The translations under genes and the position numbers were made by a program. A DNA stretch of 45,052 nucleotides from assembly GCA_018266875.1 (NCBI GenBank), contig JAFDZR010000034.1:8657-53708 (forward strand), read 5' to 3'. The notes under the pieces were generated by a model that did not search any database, was not told the DNA's origin, and saw only the letters and a list, made by a program, of their open reading frames with translations. The DNA is from Bacteroidota bacterium (lineage in GTDB: Bacteria > Bacteroidota > Ignavibacteria > Tepidaquicellales > Tepidaquicellaceae). This document shows, one piece after another, positions 26,609 to 36,625 of this stretch; position 1 is the stretch's first letter, and the number at the start of each line of letters is the position of its first letter.

Positions 26609-27130
26609 ATGAATTTTAATTTTAAAGATATGTTCGGAAATAAATCTAAAGATTCTGAATTCAAAGAATCCGGTTATACGGAAGAAATAAAACCCGTACA
26701 GAGGACTTCAGCTCCGCAGGACAAAGTTTTAACTCTTATCAGCGAAGGTTGTAAATTTGAAGGAAATCTTTCTTCCCCTTCCACTACTAAAATAGACGGA
26801 CATGTAGTGGGTAATCTTCGTGGAGAAAGCGGAATAATCATTGGTGAGAAAGGAATTGTGGAAGGCAATGTGAATGCAGTTGATGTAACAATTTACGGAA
26901 CTGTAAAAGGAAATGTCAAAGCTCACAAGCTCGAGTTAAAAAGGACAGGCGCAATTGAAGGAGATCTGAACATTGAAGTACTGATTGCGGAATCCGGATG
27001 TAAATTTACCGGAAACAGTAAAATGGGCGACCTTAAGCCAAAGAGCAACATCATCGACATGAAGGATCCTGAAATTGAGATTCATGCAGATTCAAAAGAA
27101 AAAGAAAAACCGGTTTTAAAATTCCATTAA
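26609..27130 (+). CDS. Bactofilin (polymer-forming cytoskeletal protein)
   Basis: A 173-residue protein with the bactofilin (DUF583) domain at about residues 42-145: EGCKFEGNLSSPSTTKIDGH, then VVGNLRGESGIIIGEKGIVEG, and repeated GxVxGNV-type units forming a right-handed beta-helix. The N- and C-terminal tails are charged and probably disordered, as usual for the family. Bactofilins polymerise into membrane-associated filaments used in cell shape and the positioning of envelope machinery. It is monocistronic, with a terminator 16 nt after its stop shared with the convergent htrA gene. Confidence 0.92.
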   Translation: MNFNFKDMFGNKSKDSEFKESGYTEEIKPVQRTSAPQDKVLTLISEGCKFEGNLSSPSTTKIDGHVVGNLRGESGIIIGEKGIVEGNVNAVDVTIYGTVKGNVKAHKLELKRTGAIEGDLNIEVLIAESGCKFTGNSKMGDLKPKSNIIDMKDPEIEIHADSKEKEKPVLKFH

Positions 27131-27146
27131 TAATTTCCTATATATA

Positions 27147-27181
27147 CAAAAAAGGCTTTGAAAATTTTTCAAAGCCTTTTT
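27147..27181. terminator. Bidirectional intrinsic terminator
   Basis: AAAAAGGCTTTGAAAA and TTTTTCAAAGCCTTTTT form a long stem with A and T tracts on either side, so it can serve both the bactofilin gene (plus) and the HtrA gene (minus). Confidence 0.88.
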
Positions 27182-27206
27182 CATTTATAAAGATTATAAT
27201 CAGCAG

Positions 27207-28436
27207 TTACTCAAGTTTAAAATCAATAGTTTTATCCGAACCCTTTCGCTTGATCTTCATTTCAAGTTTATCCCCTTTTTTCAGATCATTGACAACGAAT
27301 AAAAGATCCTGCTCATTTTTAATTTTCTCGCCGTTAGCTTCAATGATCACATCTTCAGACTGAAGACCTGCATTATCAGCAAGTCCGCCTTTGAGAACAT
27401 CAGTAACTACAACTCCTTCTGCTTTATCAAGATTAAGGTATTTGGCTATTCTCTCATCCACCTGCTGAATTCTGAATCCGACATTAAAACTTCTGTCGAT
27501 CTTACCATTGGATTTGATCTCCTCCATAATCTTTTTTACTCTGTTTATTGAAATTGAGAATCCAACGCCAATACTACCAGAACTGTACTGACTTCCGGTA
27601 TAAATTATAGTATTCATTCCGATTACTTCTCCGTCTGCATTCAGGAGCGGACCTCCGGAATTTCCTGAATTAATAGAGGCATCGGTCTGTATCATGTCTT
27701 TATATACTCTGTTTCCGTCTGAAGCGCTGATCTTCATGTCTGAAGCGCTGACAACACCGACAGTTACGCTTGGCTTGTCATTGATTTCAAACAGACCGAA
27801 AGGATTCCCAAGCGCAATAACCCATTCTCCGATAATTACATCATCCGAATTGCCAAGCACAGCATAATCAAGATTATTCCTATCAATTTTTAGCAGAGCG
27901 ACATCTGAATTTCTGTCTGAGCCTATCAATTTAGCCTCTACGGTTTCGCCATTTGTCATAGTAACAGAAATTTTTGTAGCGTTACCGGCGACATGATCAT
28001 TCGTAAGAATATATCCGTCCTTCGAGATAATAAATCCTGAACCAAGTCCTCTTACCACCTGCTTCTGCGGCGGTCTGTTTCCGAAAAATTGTTTAAAGAA
28101 AGGATCATTGTCAAACATTGAGAACGGATCCTGTACTTCTCTCACCTCTTCTACATTGATCCCGACAATTGTGGGAGAGACTTTTCTGACAGCTCTTGTA
28201 ATTGCGGTTTCCCTTGTTTCAGAAATATTCCTGTTTGATTCCTGAATTGAATTAGCGGCATTGTTGAGAGAACTATTATTATTTCCCGGTGACAGAAAAT
28301 ACTTTCCCACTAAAACACCGGTAGTAAGAACAGCGACAGCAAAAAAAGCGAGAATGATCTTTGCTTTCATGTTAAAAGAATTAATATTTTTACTATTTTT
28401 AATTTCAATAATTTCCGGATTTGAAATGCTATTCAT
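27207..28436 (-). CDS. HtrA/DegQ-family periplasmic serine protease
   Basis: An envelope quality-control protease of 409 residues. An N-terminal membrane segment (about 26-44) acts as anchor or signal. The trypsin-like domain has the intact triad His148 (LTNDHVAGN), Asp178 (RNSDVALL) and Ser260 (GNSGGPLL). One PDZ domain follows (about 310-405; GVVVTDVLKGGLADNAGLQ), unlike DegP, which has two. A second in-frame Met at residue 23, just before the membrane segment, could be the real start. It lies 15 nt after the transketolase subunit on the same strand, so the two are probably co-transcribed from the promoter near 29440. Confidence 0.92.
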   Translation of the reverse strand: MNSISNPEIIEIKNSKNINSFNMKAKIILAFFAVAVLTTGVLVGKYFLSPGNNNSSLNNAANSIQESNRNISETRETAITRAVRKVSPTIVGINVEEVREVQDPFSMFDNDPFFKQFFGNRPPQKQVVRGLGSGFIISKDGYILTNDHVAGNATKISVTMTNGETVEAKLIGSDRNSDVALLKIDRNNLDYAVLGNSDDVIIGEWVIALGNPFGLFEINDKPSVTVGVVSASDMKISASDGNRVYKDMIQTDASINSGNSGGPLLNADGEVIGMNTIIYTGSQYSSGSIGVGFSISINRVKKIMEEIKSNGKIDRSFNVGFRIQQVDERIAKYLNLDKAEGVVVTDVLKGGLADNAGLQSEDVIIEANGEKIKNEQDLLFVVNDLKKGDKLEMKIKRKGSDKTIDFKLE

Positions 28437-28451
28437 ATAAGAATTATTTTA

Positions 28452-29405
28452 TTACTTTTTTAAATGACTCAGAACTTTGTTATAAATTGCGTTACTGTCA
28501 ATTTTATATTTGCTCATAAGTTGTGAGAATATTATTCCGCTTTCACCGAAAGTATCATCTATTGCAATGTAATCCATTTTTACCGGATGATACTTTGCTG
28601 TAACTTCTGCGACCGCGCCGTAAAGTCCGCACTGCCACTGATGATCTTCGCAGGTAATTATCAGACCAGTCTCCCGTGCACATTTAACAATAGTATCTTT
28701 ATCAATAGGTTTAACTGTATTCATATTAACGACACGCGCATGAATGCCTTCCTTTCTGAGTTTTTCAGATGCAACAATTGCTTCCCACACCAGAAGACCG
28801 CCGGCGATAAGCGTAACGTCATTGCCATCAACAATTGTATCGGCTTTTCCCACGACAAATTCTTTATTAATGTCGGTAAAATTCGGCGATTTCTCTCTGT
28901 AAAATCTTACATAGAAAGGTCCTTTTGATCTAACCGCTTTTTTTACGGCGTTAAATGTTTCGTTATAATCACATGGAGTGAGAACAGTCATATTGGGAAG
29001 GATTCTCATAATACCCACATCTTCAAATGACTGATGTGTAGCTCCGTCGGGACCAACGGTTATGCCGCAGTGCGAGGCGCATATTTTTACATTCATTTCA
29101 CTGTAAGCAATTGACTGTCTGATCTGATCAAACGGTCTTCCCGTAGCAAATTCACCGTAGGTAGAAGCAACGGGAATTTTTCCCGATAGCGCAAGACCGG
29201 CAGCCGTTCCCATCATATCCTGTTCGGCAATACCGACTGAAATAAATCTGTCAGGAAATGCATCTCTGAAGAGATTTGTTTTAACAGATCCGGTAACATC
29301 ACCTCCCAGAACTACAAGTTCAGGTACTTCACTACCAAGTTCAACCAGCGCATCAGCAAAGCCCTGTCTTGTTTCCTTTAATTCAGGTTCTTCAATATTG
29401 ATCAT
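28452..29405 (-). CDS. Transketolase C-terminal subunit
   Basis: A 317-residue protein that corresponds only to the pyrimidine-binding and C-terminal domains of transketolase. GIAEQDMMGTAAGLA (about residues 77-91) holds the Glu that activates thiamine diphosphate; GPDGATHQSFEDVGIMR and the C-terminal domain with CEDHQ follow. In split transketolases an N-terminal subunit of about 270-300 residues binds the diphosphate; it is usually the adjacent upstream gene, but the upstream neighbour here is a secreted protein, so the partner must be elsewhere. It works in the non-oxidative pentose phosphate pathway or a related ketol transfer. A good promoter lies just upstream. Confidence 0.88.
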   Translation of the reverse strand: MINIEEPELKETRQGFADALVELGSEVPELVVLGGDVTGSVKTNLFRDAFPDRFISVGIAEQDMMGTAAGLALSGKIPVASTYGEFATGRPFDQIRQSIAYSEMNVKICASHCGITVGPDGATHQSFEDVGIMRILPNMTVLTPCDYNETFNAVKKAVRSKGPFYVRFYREKSPNFTDINKEFVVGKADTIVDGNDVTLIAGGLLVWEAIVASEKLRKEGIHARVVNMNTVKPIDKDTIVKCARETGLIITCEDHQWQCGLYGAVAEVTAKYHPVKMDYIAIDDTFGESGIIFSQLMSKYKIDSNAIYNKVLSHLKK

Positions 29406-29428
29406 CGTAATTTTTAAAATTATAAAAT

Positions 29429-29460
29429 TAAAAATACTTTATTTGCATTTTGATTTCAAA
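29429..29460 (-). promoter_or_regulatory. Promoter of the transketolase subunit/htrA unit
   Basis: On the minus strand TTTG (29460-29457), a 20-nt spacer and TATTTTTA (29436-29429) fit the Bacteroidetes consensus with one mismatch in the last base of the -7 box. The ATG follows 23 nt later. Confidence 0.5.
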
Positions 29461-29486
29461 TCATAAATATTTACAGCGATAAAAAA

Positions 29487-29509
29487 AAGCCGGATTAAAA
29501 ATCCGGCTT
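29487..29509 (-). terminator. Intrinsic terminator of the 741-residue secreted protein gene
   Basis: AAGCCGGAT and ATCCGGCTT form a perfect 9-bp stem around a 5-nt loop. On the minus strand it is followed by a run of T. It lies 35 nt after the stop at 29545. Confidence 0.9.
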
Positions 29510-29544
29510 ACCAAACCACAAACACTTACTTGTTTTACGTTACA

Positions 29545-31770
29545 TCATTTCCCCGAACTGATGTTGTTTTTTAAAACACCCTGACTGTCAAACTGAACCA
29601 GCGGCGTCCAGTATCTTACAAAATCTTTTCCGTTATTATCACAAATCTGATAATCTGCTAGATCTACAAGTCCGTCCCCGTTCAGGTCACTTAACTGATA
29701 GCCGAGAAGGAAATTCTGGACATCAGTTAGAATTTTAGTGTAATCTGAAATATCGATCAGTCCGTCCTGAGTTGGATCACCGGAATATATGTAATAACTT
29801 CCGTTGATCAGTTTCAAATTATTGGCATAGGCGTGTGTAATATCAGTACTGAAATCATAATTCAAATTGAATCCCGGAAACTGTTCCCCGAATTCCCTGC
29901 TCCATGTTTCAATTGAATTTCTGTGCCTGACAGCTAAATAATAATTATAGTTTTCAGCAGGAATTGTCAGCTTGCAGTTTATCCAGCCATTACTGCCTAA
30001 ATATATTTTCTTCGTTTCAAGAATATTATAAGGATAATATGAATCTCTCAGATCTATCCTTACTGTATCTCTGTTTGGATAAATACCTTCCAGCTTTACT
30101 CTCAGGTTCAGATCTGAAGATCTGTTATTGAGAACTGCGGGAGATGCGCCAAACTCGACAGCTACTGATGAATTAAACAACGTACCGTAGTTTACTAATC
30201 CTGTCGAATCTTTATATCTGTATATCATATAGTTTGTACCGCTGGTATTTTTAAAGCCAACAAAATGAGGTCTTAAAGTATTGTTTCTGTATTTATCAAT
30301 AAAATCCTGACCTGATGCATTTTGATTATACTGTACTATAAATCTTGAATTTGAAGTTGTATTGTTTACCAGTTCAAGACAAACCTGAAAACTTACATAT
30401 TCTGAGGCGTTTCCTGATTTCAGCATTGCCTTATCAAATGTCACGATAAAATATTTTCCAGCAAGTTTGTAGCTTAATCTGTTCCCCGCGGGACCTCCGT
30501 TGGTGAAATCAAAATCAGTCCAGAGCGGACATATAGCAGGCAGCTGTATATAAAACATATTCGCAATCTTGGTAGGATCACTTGAAAGCAAAGCATCATT
30601 CTTTTTAAATCCTATAATTCCGTTTGTGGAAATAAATATTGAATCGTAATTCTGATTATAATATCTGAAACTGTAACCTTCGGGTAATATATGTCCAAGA
30701 CTGAAATATCCGTTGTCTGCATTTCCTGTTACAGGAATCTGAGTATTGATCTGTCCGTTTTTAATTAATGATATACTGTTAAGTGTATCCTTCCAGCTAA
30801 ATTCCGGATGGCTCTGAGAACTTCCGCTGCAAGATGTGGAGTTTGAATAATAGTAGCCGCCGTTATAATACTGTCCGCCTCCGTAATCAGCCTGCACTAA
30901 ATTGAAAGAAGAATAAATTGTATCGTTATTTCGGTTGGGATCACCGGCTAACGATGAGTAAACTTTTACGCTGTATGTACCGGGAGCTGAAAAATACGCA
31001 GTATCAAAATACATGACTTTAGTTTCTCCTGCGTTGAGTGTCACTTGTTTCACGCTTGTGTAATTCACAGGTCCTGTAATTTTATAAGTGACATTAAAGC
31101 CAGTCGGGATACTTTCTGTCCCGTTATTTTTTATTTTTGCCGAAGGGAAAAGAAAATCAAACGAACACGATCCGAAATTTCCTTTTGGGAAAACATTCTC
31201 AACCATACTGACCTCATACTGAGAAGGAGTACCAACTGTTATATCATCTATTCTGATATTATCTCCGTTTACATTCTTATGCTGAAAAGCAATCCAGACT
31301 GTCTGCCCGGCAAAGCTGTTCAGACCCGCAGAATATCTTCCATAACCATAATAAACAGGATAATTCTGATTTTCATTAAAATTGAATAAATGATAGGTAA
31401 AACTTCCCGGCAGTGAATCAGTATTTGAAAGAAGTACATTAAAGGTATCGTTGTAATTATTCCAGAATGTTTGTTTGAAATAGAAGACAAGTGAATCACC
31501 TGCCGCAGGGATAAATCTTTTTGATATGAGTAAATTCCGGGAACCGTTAAGCGAATAATTTGAAACAGCGCAGCCGTTTCCGCTGTTTGTGTTCCTTTTA
31601 TTATACTTCCATTCGCCGTTGATATCCGAGTTGTTTACAACTGTCCATCCCGTCGGCGGAAATATTCCGCTTTCAAAATTTTCCGACAGTTTTATCTGAG
31701 CCCGGCTGTCTGATGAAGAACAATGTATTATTAGAATGCAAATGAATGCAAATCTGTAAAAAAGTGCCAC
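29545..31770 (-). CDS. Secreted multidomain protein with N-terminal jelly-roll domain and C-terminal dockerin-like module
   Basis: A 741-residue protein with a signal peptide (cleavage near SRA-QI, residue 25). Residues about 27-190 (ENFESGIFPPTGWTVVNNSD, later IRIDDITVG) resemble the cleaved-adhesin/choice-of-anchor-J jelly-roll domain. A CARDB-like segment (about 190-290) and a beta-rich middle follow. Residues about 553-741 form the module shared with two other secreted proteins here, with HRNSIETWS and two calcium-loop-like sequences, GDPTQDGLIDISD and SDLNGDGLVDLAD. The start is GTG at 31770, supported by AGGAG five bases upstream. It is probably surface-exposed or secreted; function unknown. 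Confidence 0.85.
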   Translation of the reverse strand: MALFYRFAFICILIIHCSSSDSRAQIKLSENFESGIFPPTGWTVVNNSDINGEWKYNKRNTNSGNGCAVSNYSLNGSRNLLISKRFIPAAGDSLVFYFKQTFWNNYNDTFNVLLSNTDSLPGSFTYHLFNFNENQNYPVYYGYGRYSAGLNSFAGQTVWIAFQHKNVNGDNIRIDDITVGTPSQYEVSMVENVFPKGNFGSCSFDFLFPSAKIKNNGTESIPTGFNVTYKITGPVNYTSVKQVTLNAGETKVMYFDTAYFSAPGTYSVKVYSSLAGDPNRNNDTIYSSFNLVQADYGGGQYYNGGYYYSNSTSCSGSSQSHPEFSWKDTLNSISLIKNGQINTQIPVTGNADNGYFSLGHILPEGYSFRYYNQNYDSIFISTNGIIGFKKNDALLSSDPTKIANMFYIQLPAICPLWTDFDFTNGGPAGNRLSYKLAGKYFIVTFDKAMLKSGNASEYVSFQVCLELVNNTTSNSRFIVQYNQNASGQDFIDKYRNNTLRPHFVGFKNTSGTNYMIYRYKDSTGLVNYGTLFNSSVAVEFGASPAVLNNRSSDLNLRVKLEGIYPNRDTVRIDLRDSYYPYNILETKKIYLGSNGWINCKLTIPAENYNYYLAVRHRNSIETWSREFGEQFPGFNLNYDFSTDITHAYANNLKLINGSYYIYSGDPTQDGLIDISDYTKILTDVQNFLLGYQLSDLNGDGLVDLADYQICDNNGKDFVRYWTPLVQFDSQGVLKNNISSGK

Positions 31771-31971
31771 AAAATCTCCTTTTTAATTAATAAAATATTT
31801 CTGGGGTTTGGGGTATGATGTATTCATTCAGCGGGTGAAGTATTTGAATAATAACATCATCTTAACAGAGAGATTATACCTTCAGAAATAAATATTTCAA
31901 TCATATGTCTGGAGGATTTTTTTTTCGAAATTATTTTTCTTATAAAAAAATTATTTTATAATATTTTTATA

Positions 31972-33588
31972 TTAAGGTCTGATTATCGTAATAAAATTAA
32001 AAGCGTTGTTTTCCGTAATTGTAATATCGGAAAGATCCGCTACATTGTCTCCGTTAACATCAGAAGGAATATATCCTATCGAGAAATTTGATGCATCATT
32101 ATCTATCATACCAAGATCGGACAGATCTATGCTCTGATCTTTATTGACATCACCGCTGAATACTCCGTATCGGACCGGTGATGTGTCAATTGATTTCATA
32201 TTGTTGCCATAAGCTTTTGACTGAGAATCTGTAAAATCATATGTATTAAAACCCATCGGATTATAGACAACAGGATTTCCGCTCCAGGTTTCCAGACTGT
32301 TGCGGTGAGATACTATCAGATAATAATTGCCTGCAGCAGCGTTAAAGAAATTGAATTTAGCAGTTAAACTAATAGCATCTATTACGGCTGCTGATGAATC
32401 TGCTATATTATAAGGAGAACTGCTGTTACGCAGATATGCTTTTACCGTATCTCCTGATATCATTGTATTTAGAACACTGTTGTAGAAACCTTCAATTGCC
32501 ATTTTAACATTGAAAGTAGTTTTAAGAACATAAAGTCCCGTATTTCTGTCTGATCCTATAATCTTTCCTGAAGGAAACATATATACTCCCCAGCATCCCT
32601 CATAATCAAGGGAATTTGTTGAAGGGTATGTATCATACCATGCTACTTCAACAGGATTTGATTTGTTGGTGATGTCAACAAGTCTTATTCCCGCTTCATA
32701 GTGAGCAATAAGAGCATAGTTACCGTAAGTCTCTACATTATGAATAATTGTAGTTGTAATTCCGGTAGGCTGCCATCCGGTTACAAAAGTTATATTACCA
32801 AGATCTTCTCGGTTCCAGATCTTCAGTTGTCTCGGAGTATTTCCGATTTCATCGGTTACGAGAATGTACTTACTGTCAGAAGTAACTGCCGTATTATGCG
32901 GACCTGAATTTGGAAGATTAATAAAGGAAGTTATCAGTGAAAGAGAATTTTTATTTGTTGCTTTTATAATACTTACCCTGCTGTCATAAATATTTGCAGC
33001 ATAGATTGTATCGTTCTTTACCCTGCAGTCATGTACGTAATAATTATTATAGCTTCCTCTCTTAACAGGATTCTCAGGATCTGCAAGATCCATAACTACA
33101 ACACCGCTTCCGAAACCGCCGTTGCTTCCGTTTAAATATAAATAGGGACCTTCCTGGGAAATAGAATGAGTTGATGAATGACCGGCGGCAAGAAATTTCT
33201 TTACATAATGAACAGAATCAGGAAGATACTGAAGATCAACTATCTGAATACCGCTGTTACCGACTTCAGAAACTATATAAGCATAATGTGAATATGTTTT
33301 CATCTCCCTCCAGAGATTATTGGAATTTCCGGGGCTGGTAGAAGGGACAAAACCAACTTCGTGTATATTGCCCGGATCAGTTATGTCAACAAAGGAAGTT
33401 CCGTCAAAAGTGCCTATGATGGCATATTCTCTGCCGTCATTAGCGTCTTTATATCCCCACAGAGCTGAGTATGGTACGGTGTGGTTATCAATATTTGCAA
33501 GCAGCGTCATGTTATTGTTTCCAAGCTGCGGGTAAGCAGAGGTGACAATGGTAATGAAAAAAGCAAGAACAAGTAATATTTTTTTCAT
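31972..33588 (-). CDS. Secreted choice-of-anchor-B protein with C-terminal dockerin-like module
   Basis: A 538-residue protein from the ATG at 33588; a TTG two codons further out is less likely. After the signal peptide (to about residue 20), residues 25-350 hold repeats of the LVIVD/choice-of-anchor-B type (YAIIGTFDGTSFVDITDPGN, SHYAYIVSEVGNSGIQIVDL), expected to fold as a beta-propeller. Residues about 361-538 are the shared C-terminal module, with HRNSLETWSG, YGVFSGDVNKDQSIDLSD and SDVNGDNVADLSD. It has neither a T9SS NxPNPFNP motif nor a membrane anchor. Same strand as the 741-residue protein, 201 nt away. Confidence 0.86.
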   Translation of the reverse strand: MKKILLVLAFFITIVTSAYPQLGNNNMTLLANIDNHTVPYSALWGYKDANDGREYAIIGTFDGTSFVDITDPGNIHEVGFVPSTSPGNSNNLWREMKTYSHYAYIVSEVGNSGIQIVDLQYLPDSVHYVKKFLAAGHSSTHSISQEGPYLYLNGSNGGFGSGVVVMDLADPENPVKRGSYNNYYVHDCRVKNDTIYAANIYDSRVSIIKATNKNSLSLITSFINLPNSGPHNTAVTSDSKYILVTDEIGNTPRQLKIWNREDLGNITFVTGWQPTGITTTIIHNVETYGNYALIAHYEAGIRLVDITNKSNPVEVAWYDTYPSTNSLDYEGCWGVYMFPSGKIIGSDRNTGLYVLKTTFNVKMAIEGFYNSVLNTMISGDTVKAYLRNSSSPYNIADSSAAVIDAISLTAKFNFFNAAAGNYYLIVSHRNSLETWSGNPVVYNPMGFNTYDFTDSQSKAYGNNMKSIDTSPVRYGVFSGDVNKDQSIDLSDLGMIDNDASNFSIGYIPSDVNGDNVADLSDITITENNAFNFITIIRP

Positions 33589-33773
33589 GTACAAAAAAAT
33601 TTAATTTTAATTTTAAAATACATCCTATTCTTCAATAAGATATTTAATTAATATCAAAATATTTTTTTGGGGGAAAATAATTTGTGATTAGACGGAGATA
33701 ATATATAAAAAAAAATTTTAATATTCCCTACAATAAAAATTTTTATATATTTTTTTAATTTTAGTGAAATGAT

Positions 33774-34703
33774 TTATACGCCGGAAGTCTCTCTGAATAT
33801 TTTCATTGTCACCTTAACGATTTCTTCGTCTGACAATTCTTCAGTGTTTATCCATTTGATCCTGCTGTCTCTTCTGAACCATGTCATCTGTCTCTTGGCG
33901 TATCGTCTGGAATTTTGTTTTATAAGTTCTTTCATTTTTTCAAAATCATATTCGCCTTCCAGAAATTTCATGACTTCTTTTACTCCGACTGTATCTAAAG
34001 AGTAATTTTTTTTGTAATGCATTCCCGAATCAAAAAGTCTTTTAACTTCTTCAAGCAGCCCGTTTTCTATCATCTGATCAGTTCTTCTGTTTATTCTTTC
34101 GTACAGACTTTTTCTTTCATGCATAAGACCTATCTGAACTGTTGTGAAACCAATATCGGATTTTTCACTCTGGAGTTCGGACATTTTTTTTCCGGTGAGC
34201 TGAAATACTTCAAGCGCTCTGATTACTCTTCTTATCTTTCCGGGAGGGATTTTTTCGAATGTTTCCCTATCGGCTTTTCTGAGTTTTTCATAAATATACT
34301 TTTCTCCTTTATTTTCATATTCTTTGTAAAGTTCATCTCTCAGCTCTTTTGATTTTGAATTATTTTCAAATAATCCGTCAATGAGAGAAGATATATACAA
34401 ACCGCTTCCGCCAGAAATTACTGGGAGCATGCCTCTGCAGAAAATTTCTTCAATTACTTTTCTTCCTCTGATCCCGAATTCTCCCGCATTGAATTCCTCC
34501 GTTAGTTCGATCTCCCCAATGAAATGATGTCTGACTTTTTTAATATCTTCCTCAGTCGGCTGCGCAGTGGCAACAGGAATATTTTTATATACCTGCCGCG
34601 AATCAGCCGATATGACTTCACCGTTATATTTTTCTGCTATATCAACCGCCAATTTAGTTTTGCCTGATGCCGTAGGACCGACTATGGCAAGAACTTTATT
34701 CAT
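33774..34703 (-). CDS. miaA: tRNA dimethylallyltransferase
   Basis: Adds a dimethylallyl group to A37 of tRNAs that read codons starting with U. It has 309 residues, the normal length. The P-loop GPTASGKT is at residues 9-16, and SADSRQVYKNIPVATAQP, SGGSGLYISSLIDG and the C-terminal RRYAKRQMTWFRRD are family hallmarks. It lies 23 nt after the T9SS protein gene on the same strand, so it may be read through from it or use its own promoter. The frames on the opposite strand are shadows. Confidence 0.96.
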   Translation of the reverse strand: MNKVLAIVGPTASGKTKLAVDIAEKYNGEVISADSRQVYKNIPVATAQPTEEDIKKVRHHFIGEIELTEEFNAGEFGIRGRKVIEEIFCRGMLPVISGGSGLYISSLIDGLFENNSKSKELRDELYKEYENKGEKYIYEKLRKADRETFEKIPPGKIRRVIRALEVFQLTGKKMSELQSEKSDIGFTTVQIGLMHERKSLYERINRRTDQMIENGLLEEVKRLFDSGMHYKKNYSLDTVGVKEVMKFLEGEYDFEKMKELIKQNSRRYAKRQMTWFRRDSRIKWINTEELSDEEIVKVTMKIFRETSGV

Positions 34704-34726
34704 CTGCTCTCATGAAAATATTTTTC

Positions 34727-36397
34727 TCATTTTATTAAGGTTAGCTTTTTAGTTTCTGAAAAATTACCTGCAGTGAGTCTGTAGAAATATATACCGCTTG
34801 GAATTCCAGAGGCATCAAATTTTTCTGTGTATGTTCCCGGCTGCAGATATTTTTTCAGCAGAGATTTAACTTCATTTCCAAGAAGATCAAATATCTTCAG
34901 TTCAGTAAATTCCGCAGATCTGATTTCAAAACTGATATTTGTTACCGGGTTAAAAGGATTAGGAAAATTCTGATAAAGTCTGAATTCATCTGCAATGGAA
35001 GCGGATGAATTAAAAATCCCTGTCGGTGTATCGCTTGTATCAACGTCAATATTATAAAGGATACCGCCGTTACCGAATTGTCTGGCATGAACTGCTTTAC
35101 CACATGCCGTTACCGTTCTGCCGTCAGCGGAAGTCCTGCAGTCAAACAAAGAACCTGCGGTGTTCAATTTAAACACAGGAATATTTCCCAGAAATGATTT
35201 GAATATGTAGAGATCCTCTGATGCTCCGTTGAGGTCGCCCCATGAAGATGCGCTTAGTATATTTCCTGATCTTGAAAAAGACAATGCCGTAATCTCATCT
35301 CCAGCACCTGTAAAAGTCCAGTCAGGAATTCCAATTCCTGATCTTTTTATTAGTTTAATTTTTCCGTCAAATGAACTGGAAGAAATAAAATTCAAAGTCC
35401 CGGCTGCAATGTAATTTCCGTCATATGTAATATCAACGCATGTCATCCAGTTATAAAACTGACCCGGCGGTTCTTCATGCTGCCATAGAAAAGTATAAGT
35501 GCTACCGCTTCTCTGATAACATCTGAGATTTCCGGAATAATTAATTGTTGCAATGACACTTCCGTCACCGCTTATGCCCTGTGCCGACTGCGTTCCGTTT
35601 GAAGGTAATCCCGGATTAATGAGACCGTTGTATATAATTTGTCCGGTGTATGTATTCATCACATAAAATTCCGAATATGTATTCACGATAAACAAAGAAT
35701 CATTACCGGAAAGCTTCAAGCCCTGAACAGACCCTCCGCCCGTGGTCTGAGTTGGTCTGAGTCTCACCTTCCAAACAGGAGTTGACGAATTTGCATTAAA
35801 GCCGAATATTGTACTTGAATCATTTCTTGAAACGCTGCTTACAAGAAAACTACCGTCAGAAGTAATGTCCAGTGCTGATGCTATTCCTGTATCCTCCAGC
35901 TGCGTCAGATCAAAATTAAAAAAAGGCACGCCGGAATTATTTCTGAACAGATAAATATTATGATAACTGCCAACGGCAATTACACCTCCCGTATCGGATA
36001 TTGATGTATAATTAATGTATGAATTCGGATCTGACGGGAATTCCCACAGAGGAACTGAATTAGAATTTCCGTAAAGTGAAATTCTATTATTGTTAAGGTT
36101 CCAATCGGTAACATTGTATTTACCGTTCCCGCTGATATCACAGTTGTTGCCGATAGATGCAGGATCAGTAAATGACCATCTTACATTTGTATTGTTCTGA
36201 ACACTGCCTACATTGTAATTATTGTCAAGGGATTCGTTTTTAATCCCCGAAATATCAGGATTGATCTGCGGGATCAAAATTGTTTTAACTTTATAAGAAC
36301 CGTTCTCATTTGAATAAAAATTGAATTTTCCGGAAATATCAGGCTGTGAGTAAGCCTGAACGGAAATAAGCAGAATAAACATTAAAATTTTAGTCAT
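34727..36397 (-). CDS. Secreted beta-propeller protein with T9SS type A sorting domain
   Basis: A 556-residue protein taken from the ATG at 36397, where a signal peptide starts (MTKILMFILLISVQAYSQ); an upstream in-frame ATG at 36433 would add 12 residues before it. Residues about 85-440 are WD40/PQQ-like repeats (IAVGSYHNIYLFRNNSG, IAAGTLNFISS, TALSFSRSGNILSASSWGD), predicted to form a propeller. The last 85 or so residues are a T9SS sorting domain with FRLYQNFPNPFNPVTNISFE and the end FYRLTAGNFSETKKLTLIK. It should cross the outer membrane by the type IX system and be secreted or attached to the surface. No enzymatic residues are recognised. Confidence 0.88.
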   Translation of the reverse strand: MTKILMFILLISVQAYSQPDISGKFNFYSNENGSYKVKTILIPQINPDISGIKNESLDNNYNVGSVQNNTNVRWSFTDPASIGNNCDISGNGKYNVTDWNLNNNRISLYGNSNSVPLWEFPSDPNSYINYTSISDTGGVIAVGSYHNIYLFRNNSGVPFFNFDLTQLEDTGIASALDITSDGSFLVSSVSRNDSSTIFGFNANSSTPVWKVRLRPTQTTGGGSVQGLKLSGNDSLFIVNTYSEFYVMNTYTGQIIYNGLINPGLPSNGTQSAQGISGDGSVIATINYSGNLRCYQRSGSTYTFLWQHEEPPGQFYNWMTCVDITYDGNYIAAGTLNFISSSSFDGKIKLIKRSGIGIPDWTFTGAGDEITALSFSRSGNILSASSWGDLNGASEDLYIFKSFLGNIPVFKLNTAGSLFDCRTSADGRTVTACGKAVHARQFGNGGILYNIDVDTSDTPTGIFNSSASIADEFRLYQNFPNPFNPVTNISFEIRSAEFTELKIFDLLGNEVKSLLKKYLQPGTYTEKFDASGIPSGIYFYRLTAGNFSETKKLTLIK

Positions 36398-36625
36398 GAT
36401 ATTTTTTCTTTTAGTTAATGAAATATTACTCAATTAATTTGATTTTTACAATTATCAATTTTAATATGAAAAATTATTTTACATTTAAAAGAAATAACAT
36501 ATTCCGGGAATAATGATCATACAAAAAAATTACAGCAGATTAAAAAAGGAAAGAATGAACTTATATTTATAAATTGAAATTACACATAAATAACTGTAAT
36601 TTTTTTAAACAAAAAAAATCTCAAA

